DNA of 64,000 bases from Tatlockia sp. (GCA_013697955.1 JACCVV010000054.1:1-64000), one strand, 5' to 3'; positions 30,047-39,576 are shown, numbered from the stretch's first letter. The notes: generated from the letters alone by a model not told the origin. A program made the numbers and translations.

Positions 30047-33000
30047 TTAGAATTTTGGGTCTGTTTTGAAGTGCTTAATTAAGTCAAGATCATTAAAAAT
30101 CTGCTCAATCTTATCATCATTAGATTCGGTGACTAAATCTATCGCTGTTTTACCTTCTTTATTTTTAAGGGTTAGATCAGACTTGAATTCTATAAATAAC
30201 GGAATAAGCTCGTATTTTTCTGGTATATCTTTAATCTTAATAAACCCCATTAATGGCGTATTTCCACTTGCAAAAAGTGAATCTACGTAAGCACCTTTTT
30301 CTAGCAAGGGTCTAATCCTGTCGTATTGTTTCGACAACATGAAATGATGTAATAAGGGTTTATAATTTATTTTTGCAGAATTTATAATTTCCGGGTTACA
30401 TTGAGTGAGCACCATTTTAAATAATTCATCATCATTAGATTCAGCACTCTGAATTAATAAATTCGTTAATAAATTTTTATCATCCGAATCTGTCAAACAA
30501 AATGTATAATTTGCAACTAAAAGCTTAAAGCTTACATCTAACTCAATCTGATTGAATTGCCAGGAAATTTTAAGGAGGTCAAAAACAGTTAGACCCTCTT
30601 CTGTACTCAACTTTAAATTTGCACCTGCATTAATTAATCTTTTTAAAGCCTCAGAATTAGCAAAATAAGCAGCATAATGAATAGCAGCTTGCCCTGTTGA
30701 ATCTAGCTGATTGATATCTTTTTCTTTTAAATGAGAAATAATCACTTCGCTACAATCAGAGTGAGGTGAAAAGGCTATTTTTAAAGGGGTATCGGGAATG
30801 AATTTACCATTATTAATCAAAATATCTGCACCTTTTGATAGAAGGAATTGAATAATTGGAATATTCATTTTTTCAATAGCTTCAATTAAGGGTAATTGAT
30901 AAAGATGTGGTTCATTAATCGACGCTTTATTGTTGGAAAGGAGAGTTTTAATCAATTCAAAATCTTCATTTTCAATAGCGGCTATTAATAAGTTTGATAG
31001 ATTTTTCGAATTTGGACTGTTGATTATAGTGTTCATAATATCAACTTGTTTATCCCGATAAGCCTTGGTTATGAATCCATCGATATCTTCTAAATTGATT
31101 TGTGGTAGAAGCAACAGTAGCTCTGCTGCTTCGTAAAACTCACTCTCTAAAGCGATGTGAAGTGCTGTTCTTCCTAAGAAATCATGCGCATTAACATCGC
31201 AATGCCCATCAGTTAATAATTTTTTAAAAGTAGGCAAACTTCTAGTCATCAGTGCAACATGAATAGGTGAAAAATGATTTGCTGAATTTTTTTGAAATTG
31301 TTGTGCCTCTTCCTTGCTCTTTGGTAATTCCATTTCATGGAATACTTCAAAAACATCAAGATTCATGTCTGCAAGATCTTTTTCAAAGCAATACACTCTT
31401 AAATTACATCGAGCACGACCATCAAATCTATTTAATAAAATATATTTATAATCGATGATTTGTTGAATACTTTGCCCTAGATCACGCGTTTTTTCAGTTA
31501 TGAATTTAAAATTAGGATCATAATAAACAAGAATTTTTTCATTATTGATGTAGCCTGAAGTTGCATGCCCATCTCCTTCAATTTCAAATCGCGCTTTAAC
31601 CGGCATTCTCATTAAATAGTAGAGAATTTCCGTGAGTTGTTCACTATTGCGTTCGTAGGTTATCAATTTGTTAAATTTATTTGTAGCAAATTTATGTTCT
31701 TTATACAAAAGACGGTAACTATAGTTTTTAAGCCCCTCACTGGTTACCGTGGAATACTGTTCTAAACGGTCGGCCTGATCCAATTGATCTAACCCCGCTA
31801 AGGATGAATGCTGAAACCAGATAACGTCATTAGTCCATTGTTCAAATAATTCATCTAAATTTTTGTAAAAAGCGGCTTGAGGAATATCTTTGAATTCATT
31901 AGCTAATGAATTTTCATTTCCATCCCAACGAGACATTAAAGCCAAAGTTTCAAAATAATATTCTTCCAAACCGCGTGCTGCATAAAAAGACTTTAAGAAT
32001 GAAAACCCATTGCAATGTCCTTCATTGCTAAAATATCTAGTATCTCGATATTTAATTTTAAGTCGAAAAAGCATCTTATCCATAATTTCATTTTGATCAA
32101 TGGGAGCAGGTTTTATCCCATATTTTGAACTCTGTTTTATAAATTCAATATTAGAGTCAGGTTCTAATAATTTAATGACATCATCTTGTTTATTTTCTAT
32201 GGCTAAATCGAGAGGGGTCTTACCATAGATATTTTTTATTTTTCCAAGATCCTGGATACCTGGAATTTCTAACAATTTATTGAGCAATACAGAATTATTC
32301 ATAACTGCTAAATGAAGGACAGTATTGCCATTGATATTTACACTGTTTTTCAGAGCAATTTTTGCCAAAAGTTGTAACATCACCTCTTCATTATTCATGC
32401 TGACTGCATAAAAAAGAGCTGAATTTTTTAGTGAATCTTCTTGATTAACATCAATTTCCAATTCAAGTAAATAGTTAATGATGTCTCGGTTTCCTGCTTT
32501 TATTGCTTCGATTAAAGCAGTTGTTTTAAATTTTTTGGGATTGTTTATCGTTGCGTTATTTGCAACAAGTAGTTGTATCACATCAAGGTGATCATTTTTT
32601 GCTGCAATTATTAGTAAGGAACTAAGCTTTTCTTGTGAAAATTGATTCTTTTTTAACACATCTAAAATAAATGGTATCTCTCCAATTTCAATGGCTTTAT
32701 TAATTCCGAAAACATCATCCACTGACTGAAAAGAATTACCAAAAATTTGATTCGATCTAAGGGGATATTTTGAATCTGAAGACAGCGGAAAGGATTCTTC
32801 CAAGGCTGACTTAATTTTTTTTGTTAGCCATTGTCTTAGTCGCTTATCTCCTTTACAGCTGGCTAAATCGAGGTTTGCACAATTGGCTCCCTGCTCATAA
32901 AGATAATCCACCACCTCAAAATGACCACTTTCTAAAGCTACTAATATTGCACTCTGCTTAAAGTCGTTAAGCAAATTGATATCCGCATTATTTGTCAAAC

Positions 33001-33208
33001 AATATTTGACCTTTTCCAAATCGCCCATTGCAGCAGCATAATGCAATAATGGTTTACCCTCTAAATCTTTGAAATCGAAATTGGTTTTATGCAGGCTGAA
33101 AGGTGGATAGAGGTGCTTGTCTTCAAAGGCCTGCCGCTGTTGTATAAGGGATTTCAAGTTTCGGAAATTTCGTTCATTGAGATTTTCTTCAAGCCGAGAT
33201 TTGGCCAT
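30047..33208 (-). CDS. Large ankyrin protein with a central YopT-like (C58) cysteine protease domain, effector candidate
   Basis: About 1053 residues. Ankyrin repeats fill roughly 45-125 and 165-345 and again 645-1045. Between them (about 370-625) lies a different domain carrying Cys399 in GHCNGFSFLKSF, His548 in GDGHATSGY and Asp564 in YYDPNFKF. The Cys, then GHA, then DPNF order and the 16-residue His-Asp spacing match YopT (C139/H258/D274) and resemble AvrPphB (C98/H212/D227), members of peptidase family C58. The start at 33208 has GGGGAG upstream; an ATG 8 codons earlier is also open. There is no signal peptide. C58 enzymes cleave host proteins such as prenylated Rho GTPases (YopT), so a host-directed protease is inferred. 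Confidence 0.7.
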   Translation of the reverse strand: MAKSRLEENLNERNFRNLKSLIQQRQAFEDKHLYPPFSLHKTNFDFKDLEGKPLLHYAAAMGDLEKVKYCLTNNADINLLNDFKQSAILVALESGHFEVVDYLYEQGANCANLDLASCKGDKRLRQWLTKKIKSALEESFPLSSDSKYPLRSNQIFGNSFQSVDDVFGINKAIEIGEIPFILDVLKKNQFSQEKLSSLLIIAAKNDHLDVIQLLVANNATINNPKKFKTTALIEAIKAGNRDIINYLLELEIDVNQEDSLKNSALFYAVSMNNEEVMLQLLAKIALKNSVNINGNTVLHLAVMNNSVLLNKLLEIPGIQDLGKIKNIYGKTPLDLAIENKQDDVIKLLEPDSNIEFIKQSSKYGIKPAPIDQNEIMDKMLFRLKIKYRDTRYFSNEGHCNGFSFLKSFYAARGLEEYYFETLALMSRWDGNENSLANEFKDIPQAAFYKNLDELFEQWTNDVIWFQHSSLAGLDQLDQADRLEQYSTVTSEGLKNYSYRLLYKEHKFATNKFNKLITYERNSEQLTEILYYLMRMPVKARFEIEGDGHATSGYINNEKILVYYDPNFKFITEKTRDLGQSIQQIIDYKYILLNRFDGRARCNLRVYCFEKDLADMNLDVFEVFHEMELPKSKEEAQQFQKNSANHFSPIHVALMTRSLPTFKKLLTDGHCDVNAHDFLGRTALHIALESEFYEAAELLLLLPQINLEDIDGFITKAYRDKQVDIMNTIINSPNSKNLSNLLIAAIENEDFELIKTLLSNNKASINEPHLYQLPLIEAIEKMNIPIIQFLLSKGADILINNGKFIPDTPLKIAFSPHSDCSEVIISHLKEKDINQLDSTGQAAIHYAAYFANSEALKRLINAGANLKLSTEEGLTVFDLLKISWQFNQIELDVSFKLLVANYTFCLTDSDDKNLLTNLLIQSAESNDDELFKMVLTQCNPEIINSAKINYKPLLHHFMLSKQYDRIRPLLEKGAYVDSLFASGNTPLMGFIKIKDIPEKYELIPLFIEFKSDLTLKNKEGKTAIDLVTESNDDKIEQIFNDLDLIKHFKTDPKF

Positions 33209-33356
33209 CTTATCTCCCCAAATAATGCTCAATTATAAATTATAGACTACTCCGCCATCTTGGATTTGAATGGGCTTTTCCTGTGAGTTACAAAAATCTT
33301 TGTTTCTTATTCGAGCCCCTTGTATACTGAATTTTTATTGTGGTTTGGAACTTTGC

Positions 33357-33650
33357 ATGTCGCTTAATGAAAAAGACTTGGAAAAAATAGCACACCTTGC
33401 TTATCTCGATTTTAAGTCCGATAGTCATCAATTTGTGGACGATCTCAATTCAATTATGAATTTTGTTGAACAACTTCGCGAAATTGATACTAAAGATATA
33501 GCGCCTTTGTTTCATCCACTTGATTTAGTTCAACGGCTCAGGCCAGACGAAATTACTGAAAAAGATTGTTCTACTAAGCTTGCTGAAATAGCACCTGCCT
33601 TTGAAGAGGGTTGCTATTTGGTGCCGAAAGTTATCGATTCAGGTCAATAA
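33357..33650 (+). CDS. gatC: Glutamyl-tRNA(Gln)/aspartyl-tRNA(Asn) amidotransferase subunit C
   Basis: This 97-residue GatC stabilises the GatCAB complex, which amidates Glu-tRNA(Gln) or Asp-tRNA(Asn). It starts [15 protein letters not shown] and has the conserved middle [13 protein letters not shown] and the PLFHPL segment. The frame is open 29 codons further upstream, but that part is unlike GatC. It is first gene of gatC-gatA-gatB, with 2 bases to gatA. Confidence 0.93.
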   Translation: MSLNEKDLEKIAHLAYLDFKSDSHQFVDDLNSIMNFVEQLREIDTKDIAPLFHPLDLVQRLRPDEITEKDCSTKLAEIAPAFEEGCYLVPKVIDSGQ

Positions 33651-33652
33651 AA

Positions 33653-35104
33653 ATGCATAAATTATCATTAGATGAGATGATTCAAGGACTTCGGCAAAAG
33701 AGATTTTCCAGTCGCGAATTAACTCAACACTATCTTACTCGCATAAAACAACATCAAAACATAAACGCCTTTATCTCTGTAGATGAAGAAAATGCCTTAA
33801 TTGCAGCTGACGCAGCGGATAAATTGATTAAAGAAGGCAAGACAAAACTACTAAGCGGTATACCAATGGCGCATAAAGACATTATTTGCACCAATAGAAT
33901 GCCTACTACCTGCGGTTCCAAAATGCTTAAGGATTTTCACTCTCCTTATCAAGCAACTCTTGCTGAGAAATTAGAAGACCAAGGCAGCATCCTGATTGGA
34001 AAAACCAATATGGATGAGTTTGCAATGGGCTCGGCTAATGAAAACTCTTATTTTGGGTCGGTAAAAAACCCCTGGAATCTTAACCATGTTCCCGGTGGGT
34101 CATCAGGTGGTTCGGCAGCTGCTGTGGCTGCTCGTTTAATTCCCTTTTGTACAGGAACTGATACAGGCGGCTCGATTAGACAACCGGCGGCTTTTTGTGG
34201 TATTTCAGGGATTAAACCCACTTATGGATTGGTTTCTCGTTTTGGAATGGTTGCCTTTGCCTCAAGTTTGGATCAAGCAGGCCCTATGGCCTTATCTGCT
34301 AGCGATCTAGCTATTGTCCTTCAGGCGATGGCAGGTTTTGATCCAAAAGATTCAACTTCAGTTGATAAAACAATTCACGATTATTCGGCCAATTTAAAGC
34401 AATCAATTAAAGACATGCGTATCGGTCTGCCTTCTTGTTTTTTTCAAAAAGGAGTTGATAACGATATTCAGTCAGCAATTTTAGAAGCTCTTAAGGTTTT
34501 TGAGCAAGAAGGCGCTAAGATAATTGAATTGGATTTGAAGCTGCAACCGCTTTGGGTTCCTTGTTACTACGTTATTGCCTGTTCTGAAGCGTCTTCCAAT
34601 TTATCTCGCTATGATGGCATTCGTTTTGGCTATCGATCAGAAAAAGGCCAAGATTTACGCGAATTAATAACCAATACCCGCACTGAAGGATTTGGAGTTG
34701 AAGTAAAACGCAGAATATCCACAGGTACTCATCTGCTTTCTTCTGGATATTTTGATGATTATTATCTGCAAGCGCTCAAAATAAGACGTTTAATACAAAA
34801 TGAGTTTCAAGACTGCTTTAAACAAGTTGATATAATTTTAGGCCCCACCACACCCACCTGTGCTTTTAAATTAAATGAAAAAATTTCCGATCCGGTACAA
34901 ATTTACTTAGCCGATGTCTTCACTGTTGCTGCAAATTTAGCGGGTGTTCCTGCAATTTCAATTCCTGCAGGTTTTAGCAAGGGCCTTCCAATTGGCCTGC
35001 AACTAATTGCCAATCATTTCAATGAAGCAGAACTATTAAAAAGTGCTTACCATTTTCAACAAGCGACCAACTGGCACCAAGCCAGTCCTGGCTTTATAGG
35101 GTGA
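33653..35104 (+). CDS. gatA: Glutamyl-tRNA(Gln) amidotransferase subunit A
   Basis: A 483-residue amidase that releases ammonia from glutamine for transamidation. The amidase signature is intact: the catalytic Lys in AHKDII, the Ser pair and scaffold in [13 protein letters not shown], and the nucleophile region [13 protein letters not shown]. The start MHKLSLDEM fits family length; the frame extends 14 codons further upstream into gatC. gatB starts 3 bases after its stop. Confidence 0.96.
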   Translation: MHKLSLDEMIQGLRQKRFSSRELTQHYLTRIKQHQNINAFISVDEENALIAADAADKLIKEGKTKLLSGIPMAHKDIICTNRMPTTCGSKMLKDFHSPYQATLAEKLEDQGSILIGKTNMDEFAMGSANENSYFGSVKNPWNLNHVPGGSSGGSAAAVAARLIPFCTGTDTGGSIRQPAAFCGISGIKPTYGLVSRFGMVAFASSLDQAGPMALSASDLAIVLQAMAGFDPKDSTSVDKTIHDYSANLKQSIKDMRIGLPSCFFQKGVDNDIQSAILEALKVFEQEGAKIIELDLKLQPLWVPCYYVIACSEASSNLSRYDGIRFGYRSEKGQDLRELITNTRTEGFGVEVKRRISTGTHLLSSGYFDDYYLQALKIRRLIQNEFQDCFKQVDIILGPTTPTCAFKLNEKISDPVQIYLADVFTVAANLAGVPAISIPAGFSKGLPIGLQLIANHFNEAELLKSAYHFQQATNWHQASPGFIG

Positions 35105-35107
35105 TTT

Positions 35108-36544
35108 ATGGAATGGGATACTGTAATCGGGCTTGAGGTTCATGCTCAATTAAAAACGAAATCAAAGTTATTTTCCGGCTCAGCTGCCAACTTTGGCGCT
35201 AATGCCAATACGCAAACTTCATATATAGACGCAGGCTTTCCCGGCACTTTACCTGTTCTTAATCAGCAAGCGGTTAAAATGGCTATCCAGTTTGGCTTGG
35301 CTATTAATGCTGAAATCAATAATAATTCATATTTTGAACGAAAAAATTATTTTTACCCGGATTTACCAAAAGGCTATCAAATAAGCCAGTTTCAGCGCCC
35401 AATCGTCGCTAATGGTCGATTAAAAATTGAACTTAAAGATGACAAAACTAAAGAAGTAGAAATTCTAAGGGCACATTTGGAAGAAGATGCCGGCAAGTCC
35501 TTGCATGAAGCCCATGCTGATCATACTGGTATTGACTTAAACCGTGCTGGCACACCCTTACTTGAAATTGTAACAACCCCCTGCCTGAATTCGAGTGAGG
35601 AAGCGCTAAGTTACCTTAAAACGCTACATCTTTTAGTCCGATTTTTAGGCATTTGTGACGGCAATATGCAAGAAGGGTCTTTTCGTTGTGATGTTAATAT
35701 TTCCCTTAAACCAAAGGGTTCAAAGCAATTAGGCGTACGTACTGAACTTAAAAATCTCAATTCCTTTCGTTTTATTGAAAAAGCAATTGCCTACGAAGAA
35801 AACAGACACAAAGAGTTGCTTGAATCAGGAAAGCAAATTCAGCAAGAAACTCGCCTTTATTGTCCTGACTCCAATAGCACTCAGACAATGCGTTCAAAAG
35901 AAAATGAAAATGATTATCGCTACTTTCCTGATCCAGATTTACTGCCTATTGAAATCAAAGCGGAGGATTTGCAAAAAATCAAAGGCCAGATGCCGCTTTT
36001 ACCTGAAGCAATAAAAGAACAATTTAAAGAAAACAGACGATTAAATCCGGATGACATTCAGTTTTTATTGTCATCAAAAGCCACTTATGATTATTTTGTT
36101 GATTTAAAAAAAATCAGCGTAGCCGATGAAAAATTGATTATAAATTGGCTAAAAGGTAATTATGCCGCCGCTTTAAACGATGCGAATCTCGATTTTGAAA
36201 ATCCTCCACTTCCTGTTGCCGACTTCGCTCCTTTATTAGACTATCTATCTGACCAAAGAATTTCAGGATCAATTGCCAAGCAGATTTTTACCAAATTATG
36301 GGCTGGCGAAGGTTCTGTTGATTCAATTATTGCTAAAGAAGGCTATGCACAGGTTAGCGATGAATCAGAAATTGTTCAATTAATAAACGATTTGATAAAA
36401 CGCCATCCTCAACAAGTGGCTGATTACCGCGCTGGGAAAGAAAAACTGCTAGCTTTTTTTGTTGGCCAAATAATGAAGGAAACTCAAGGTACCGCTAATC
36501 CCGAGAAAATTAATATTTTATTAAGAACCCACTTAAATCAGTAA
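35108..36544 (+). CDS. gatB: Glutamyl-tRNA(Gln) amidotransferase subunit B
   Basis: A 478-residue kinase subunit that activates the tRNA-bound Glu or Asp and binds the tRNA. It begins with the characteristic IGLEVHAQLKTKSKLFSG, followed by PGTLPVLN, YFYPDLPKGYQISQ and AHLEEDAGKS, then the helical tail and C-terminal YqeY-like domain. It is the last gene of gatCAB. Length is normal. Confidence 0.97.
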   Translation: MEWDTVIGLEVHAQLKTKSKLFSGSAANFGANANTQTSYIDAGFPGTLPVLNQQAVKMAIQFGLAINAEINNNSYFERKNYFYPDLPKGYQISQFQRPIVANGRLKIELKDDKTKEVEILRAHLEEDAGKSLHEAHADHTGIDLNRAGTPLLEIVTTPCLNSSEEALSYLKTLHLLVRFLGICDGNMQEGSFRCDVNISLKPKGSKQLGVRTELKNLNSFRFIEKAIAYEENRHKELLESGKQIQQETRLYCPDSNSTQTMRSKENENDYRYFPDPDLLPIEIKAEDLQKIKGQMPLLPEAIKEQFKENRRLNPDDIQFLLSSKATYDYFVDLKKISVADEKLIINWLKGNYAAALNDANLDFENPPLPVADFAPLLDYLSDQRISGSIAKQIFTKLWAGEGSVDSIIAKEGYAQVSDESEIVQLINDLIKRHPQQVADYRAGKEKLLAFFVGQIMKETQGTANPEKINILLRTHLNQ

Positions 36545-36623
36545 TACATTAAAGTTATTTCATGGCTCTTCTTAGCAAAATTTGAAGTATCAACATTTAG
36601 AACTCAAAGAGCAAAACATGCTC

Positions 36624-36657
36624 AAAAAAAAAGAGACCAACTCTTAGTTGATCTCTA
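36624..36657 (-). terminator. Rho-independent terminator of the L,D-transpeptidase gene
   Basis: On the minus strand an 11-bp stem (AGAGATCAACT with AGTTGGTCTCT, one mismatch) is followed by a run of nine T. It is about 20 bases past the stop of the gene at 36676 and may also stop convergent gatCAB transcription. Confidence 0.8.
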
Positions 36658-36675
36658 TAAAATAGGAATTCTTTC

Positions 36676-37233
36676 CTAGTAAGGTTTAACCACAACAGTC
36701 GTTCCAATATCCATAAAGTCCTGGTTTAACCATTTAGCAGCTGCTGGCAATACCCTAATACAACCATGGCTGGCATTATAGTTAGGCACATCGTAGGCTG
36801 CATGAATTGAGTAACTTCCGTTAAAATGCATGCAGTAAGGCATACGAGCACCACCACCTGTCTCTACAGGATACAGATTGGAAGTACATTCCTCACCCTT
36901 CTTAGAATAAACGCGGAAGGTTCCTGTTACAGTACGGCAACCTCGACCTGTATCTTCACAATAGTCCTTACCACCTGAAGCAGATCCTGTTTTTATTCGA
37001 TTGCCTTGTCCGTCATAAGCAGCCCAGGCAGTGGCTTTTGGGTCAAAAATAAAGACCTTTTTGCCAGTCGCTTCACGTTTAGCAGGGAATGCATGAGAAC
37101 CCCTGCTATCCGAATTCAAGCCCTTGGTATAATGAGTGTGACCTGCATCATCAACGATTGGGACACCACGATCCATCGATGCGCAAGATGCTGCAAGTAT
37201 TGCTAACGAGCTAACGATTAGTTGCTTTTTCAT
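36676..37233 (-). CDS. L,D-transpeptidase lipoprotein, EnhA-like
   Basis: A 185-residue protein with the lipobox AASC at about 14-17, then a YkuD (L,D-transpeptidase) domain. The catalytic motif is present: His in YSIHAAYD and the nucleophile in SHGCIRV (about 155-161). YkuD enzymes form 3-3 peptidoglycan cross-links or anchor lipoproteins to peptidoglycan. Legionella's enhanced-entry EnhA proteins belong to this family, and the RMPYCMHFNGSYSIH stretch is typical. The gene stands alone with its own terminator. Confidence 0.88.
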   Translation of the reverse strand: MKKQLIVSSLAILAASCASMDRGVPIVDDAGHTHYTKGLNSDSRGSHAFPAKREATGKKVFIFDPKATAWAAYDGQGNRIKTGSASGGKDYCEDTGRGCRTVTGTFRVYSKKGEECTSNLYPVETGGGARMPYCMHFNGSYSIHAAYDVPNYNASHGCIRVLPAAAKWLNQDFMDIGTTVVVKPY

Positions 37234-37318
37234 TTGCTAACCTCCCTCTTTTTTACTTGTTATCGGGAGGAAAATGAATAAATTTAGTATTTTCTACAAA
37301 TATTTTTTACTAACTGCT

Positions 37319-37726
37319 TTAATTATGATCTTTTTTACCCTGTGGAACCAAGCCTGCAATAGATTCTTGCTTTGTAAAAGATTTAGGCAAAAGGGCTAAA
37401 ATTGCTAACTGAAGCTGCTTGTCAGAACATTCAAAACAACCACCTCGTGGAGGCATGGCATTCAATCCTTCTTCGGTGTGGGCTAATAAAGTAGCCAAGC
37501 CTTGTTTGATTCTTGGATTCCAATCAGCTTCAACTTTAATTCTGGGGGCGCCCAAGGGTATTAATGGTTTAAGCGCATGGCAGTTAGAACAAAAATGACT
37601 CACTATCTGCATTCCTTCATCTTTTTTATCTCTAACCGAATTTAGAAATTCCTGAGGATGATGACTTTCAGCATATGAAAAAGTTAAAAAAAGTAAATTA
37701 AAAAAGAAAATACTGACAAATTTCAA
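37319..37726 (-). CDS. Cytochrome c5-type protein
   Basis: A periplasmic mono-heme c-type cytochrome. CSNCH is the heme attachment site, and MPPRGGC supplies the axial Met. The tail pattern GGCFECSDKQLQLAI has the extra Cys pair typical of cytochrome c5. The start chosen is the TTG at 37726, giving MKFVSIFFFNLLFLTFSYA as a normal signal peptide, with AGGAG about 10 bases upstream; an earlier TTG at 37759 adds 11 basic residues. A role in respiratory electron transfer is expected from the family. Confidence 0.85.
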   Translation of the reverse strand: MKFVSIFFFNLLFLTFSYAESHHPQEFLNSVRDKKDEGMQIVSHFCSNCHALKPLIPLGAPRIKVEADWNPRIKQGLATLLAHTEEGLNAMPPRGGCFECSDKQLQLAILALLPKSFTKQESIAGLVPQGKKDHN

Positions 37727-37810
37727 AACAAAGATTCTCCTTTTTCGATTTAAAATCAAAGATGACTTTCATTTATAAATATGATATAGGTTATAAATTG
37801 CACAAATTTC

Positions 37811-37837
37811 TAAAGATCTCATAACAGGAACCGATAA
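37811..37837 (+). promoter_or_regulatory. Sigma-28 (FliA)-like promoter
   Basis: TAAA (37811-37814), exactly 15 bases, then ACCGATAA (37830-37837). The enterobacterial FliA consensus is TAAA-N15-GCCGATAA, so 11 of 12 positions match. It ends at the first base of the first ATG of the FlgM-like gene, so its transcript would start a few bases inside that frame and use a later start codon. Confidence 0.5.
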
Positions 37838-38094
37838 TGATGACGAATGCTATTGAGAGTAATGTTATGGAAAAGCCAAGCAAATTCATGCATAAAAAGG
37901 CTGATAAAAGCGACCATAATAGCTTAAAAGCCAATTCCAGACAAATAGAAGCTTTTCTAGCAGGCCTTAACAATTTTCATGTAGTGGACAAAACTAAGGT
38001 AGAATTCATTAAAAAAGAAATTGCTAGTGGAAAATACCAAATTTTAACCGACAAAATTGCTGAAAAAATGATCATTGATATCGAGATGATTTAA
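37837..38094 (+). CDS. flgM: FlgM-like anti-sigma-28 factor
   Basis: An 85-residue protein whose C-terminal half (about 50-83) follows the FlgM pattern: VDKTKVEFIKKEIASGKYQ, then DKIAEKMI, as in the sigma-28-binding helices of FlgM. FlgM holds FliA inactive until the flagellar hook is complete. The N-terminal half is short and polar, like the unstructured FlgM N-terminus. An ATG at 37867 preceded by GAGAG is the likely start if the FliA-like promoter upstream is used (75 residues). No flagellar gene is adjacent, while flgM usually lies beside flgA or flgN, so this is an orphan copy or the sole one placed apart. Confidence 0.6.
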   Translation: MMTNAIESNVMEKPSKFMHKKADKSDHNSLKANSRQIEAFLAGLNNFHVVDKTKVEFIKKEIASGKYQILTDKIAEKMIIDIEMI

Positions 38095-38146
38095 AAAGGG
38101 AATGAAGTCTCACCTGTTTTGGCAAAGACTTCACAATCGAAATAAA

Positions 38147-38896
38147 TCAACGCGCCTGCATGCGCAAAGCACCATCAAGCCTTATCACTTCACCATTAAT
38201 CATGTTATTTTCAATAATATGCATAGCCAGGGCCGCAAACTCTTCAGGTTTTCCTAGTCTTTTAGGATAAGTAATTGTATCAGCTAACTTGTCTTGAACC
38301 TCTTGGGACATATTCAAAAGCATAGGGGTTGCGAATAATCCGGGGGCAATTGTATTAACTCGTATAGCAAATTGAGCCAGTTCACGAGCCGCTGGCAAAG
38401 TCATTGCCACTACACCACCTTTAGAGGCACTATAAGCCATTTGCCCGATTTGTCCTTCGAAGGCAGCAACCGATGCAGTATTAATGATAACCCCTCTTTC
38501 TTCCGTATCAGCTTGAAGTTCAAGCTTGGACATTGCATTGGCCACAACTCGCATGACATTAAAGGTGCCTATCAAATTGACATCGATTACCTGTTTAAAA
38601 TCTGCCAATGGCATGGCGCCTTCTTTTCCAACCATACGTTTTGCTGGGGCAATTCCTGCACAATTTATACAAATTCTCGGAATTCCAACCTGCTTAATGG
38701 TTTCAATTAAGGCCTTTTCTACCTCTTCAGCGGAAGACACATCACAGGCAACAGATAGAGCCAGGTTATTTTCTTCGTTTATTTGTTTATCCCAAATAAC
38801 CACTTTTAGACCTAAATTGCTTAATTTTAGAGCGCAAGCCTTGCCCATTCCTGATGAACCGCCGCTTATTACTGCAATTTGATTTGATAAATTCAA
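38147..38896 (-). CDS. Short-chain dehydrogenase, 3-hydroxyacyl-CoA dehydrogenase type 2-like
   Basis: A 249-residue classical SDR with the cofactor motif GGSSGMG (about 12-18), NCAG at strand 4, the catalytic Ser in NTASVAAFEG and the YxxxK pair in YSASKGG. The internal stretch GKEGAMPLADFKQVIDVNLIG closely resembles the HSD10/type 2 3-hydroxyacyl-CoA dehydrogenases, so NAD-linked oxidation of hydroxyacyl-CoA or related alcohols is likely. The start is TTG with AGGAG 7 bases upstream. It follows the isochorismatase-family gene by 1 base and is probably co-transcribed. Confidence 0.8.
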   Translation of the reverse strand: MNLSNQIAVISGGSSGMGKACALKLSNLGLKVVIWDKQINEENNLALSVACDVSSAEEVEKALIETIKQVGIPRICINCAGIAPAKRMVGKEGAMPLADFKQVIDVNLIGTFNVMRVVANAMSKLELQADTEERGVIINTASVAAFEGQIGQMAYSASKGGVVAMTLPAARELAQFAIRVNTIAPGLFATPMLLNMSQEVQDKLADTITYPKRLGKPEEFAALAMHIIENNMINGEVIRLDGALRMQAR

Positions 38897-38897
38897 T

Positions 38898-39455
38898 TTA
38901 ATACTCCTTTTTTTGTAAATATTTTTTGCTCAACGTTTTAAACTCAGGGGTTCCAGATTGGCCAATCCATTCAAAAAAAACCATTTCTGAAGTAATTAGA
39001 TGGATTCCATTTTGTTTCATTCTTTTTAAAGCATAGTTAAAGTCAAGTTCAAAACGGCTGCTCACTGCATCAACCACAATGAAAACTTCATATTGAGCTT
39101 GAAGTAAATCGAAGGCAGTTTGTAGAACACAGACGTGAGTTTCAATGCCAATTAGAACCATTTGTTGTTTTTTGAGGGACTGTAAATGGTTTTGAAAGTT
39201 CGGTGATTTGTTACAGGAAAAATCCATTTTTTCAATAAATTTACCCTCAGAAATTAAAGAACGAAGCGGTTTAACCGTAGTTCCTAATCCTTGTGGATAT
39301 TGTTCACTAACAAGCAAAGGAACGTTTAAGTCTTTTGCTAAACGTATCAGCCACTCGCAACGCTGAAGCACAGCTTCGGAATTGATTACTAGCGGCATTA
39401 ATTTTTCCTGGACATCAATGAGCAGCAGACATGATTTAGATCTTTCCAGCAGCAT
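38898..39455 (-). CDS. Isochorismatase-family hydrolase
   Basis: A 185-residue cysteine hydrolase. The Asp of LLLIDVQEKL (catalytic base) and the nucleophile Cys of ETHVCVLQTA are present, with the VEKMDFS-like Lys at about 95. The YcaC-like subgroup fits best; its natural substrate is generally unknown. The start MLLERSKS is chosen because GGAGAAGGG sits just upstream; the frame opens 8 codons earlier. It is the first gene of a two-gene unit with the SDR. Confidence 0.8.
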   Translation of the reverse strand: MLLERSKSCLLLIDVQEKLMPLVINSEAVLQRCEWLIRLAKDLNVPLLVSEQYPQGLGTTVKPLRSLISEGKFIEKMDFSCNKSPNFQNHLQSLKKQQMVLIGIETHVCVLQTAFDLLQAQYEVFIVVDAVSSRFELDFNYALKRMKQNGIHLITSEMVFFEWIGQSGTPEFKTLSKKYLQKKEY

Positions 39456-39542
39456 TCCCTTCTCCAATAAAAATGACATCTCAGCCTAACGCAGAAAAAT
39501 TGTTTAGGAAAGATTGATCTCTTCGCAAACTGTCATTACACT

Positions 39543-39576
39543 ATGATAATGTTCTATCACGTTAATACATTATCAT
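39543..39576 (+). promoter_or_regulatory. Candidate operator: inverted repeat over the start of the TrpR-like gene
   Basis: ATGATAATG (39543-39551) and its exact reverse complement CATTATCAT (39568-39576) are separated by 16 bases. The right arm covers the start codon at 39575, and the left arm overlaps a TATGAT -10-like box. This is a plausible autoregulatory or his-operon operator; the assignment is positional. Confidence 0.45.

Noticed and set aside
38372-38882. Two overlapping plus-strand ORFs of 112-118 codons
   Set aside because: Antisense to the SDR gene, whose cofactor and catalytic motifs are complete.
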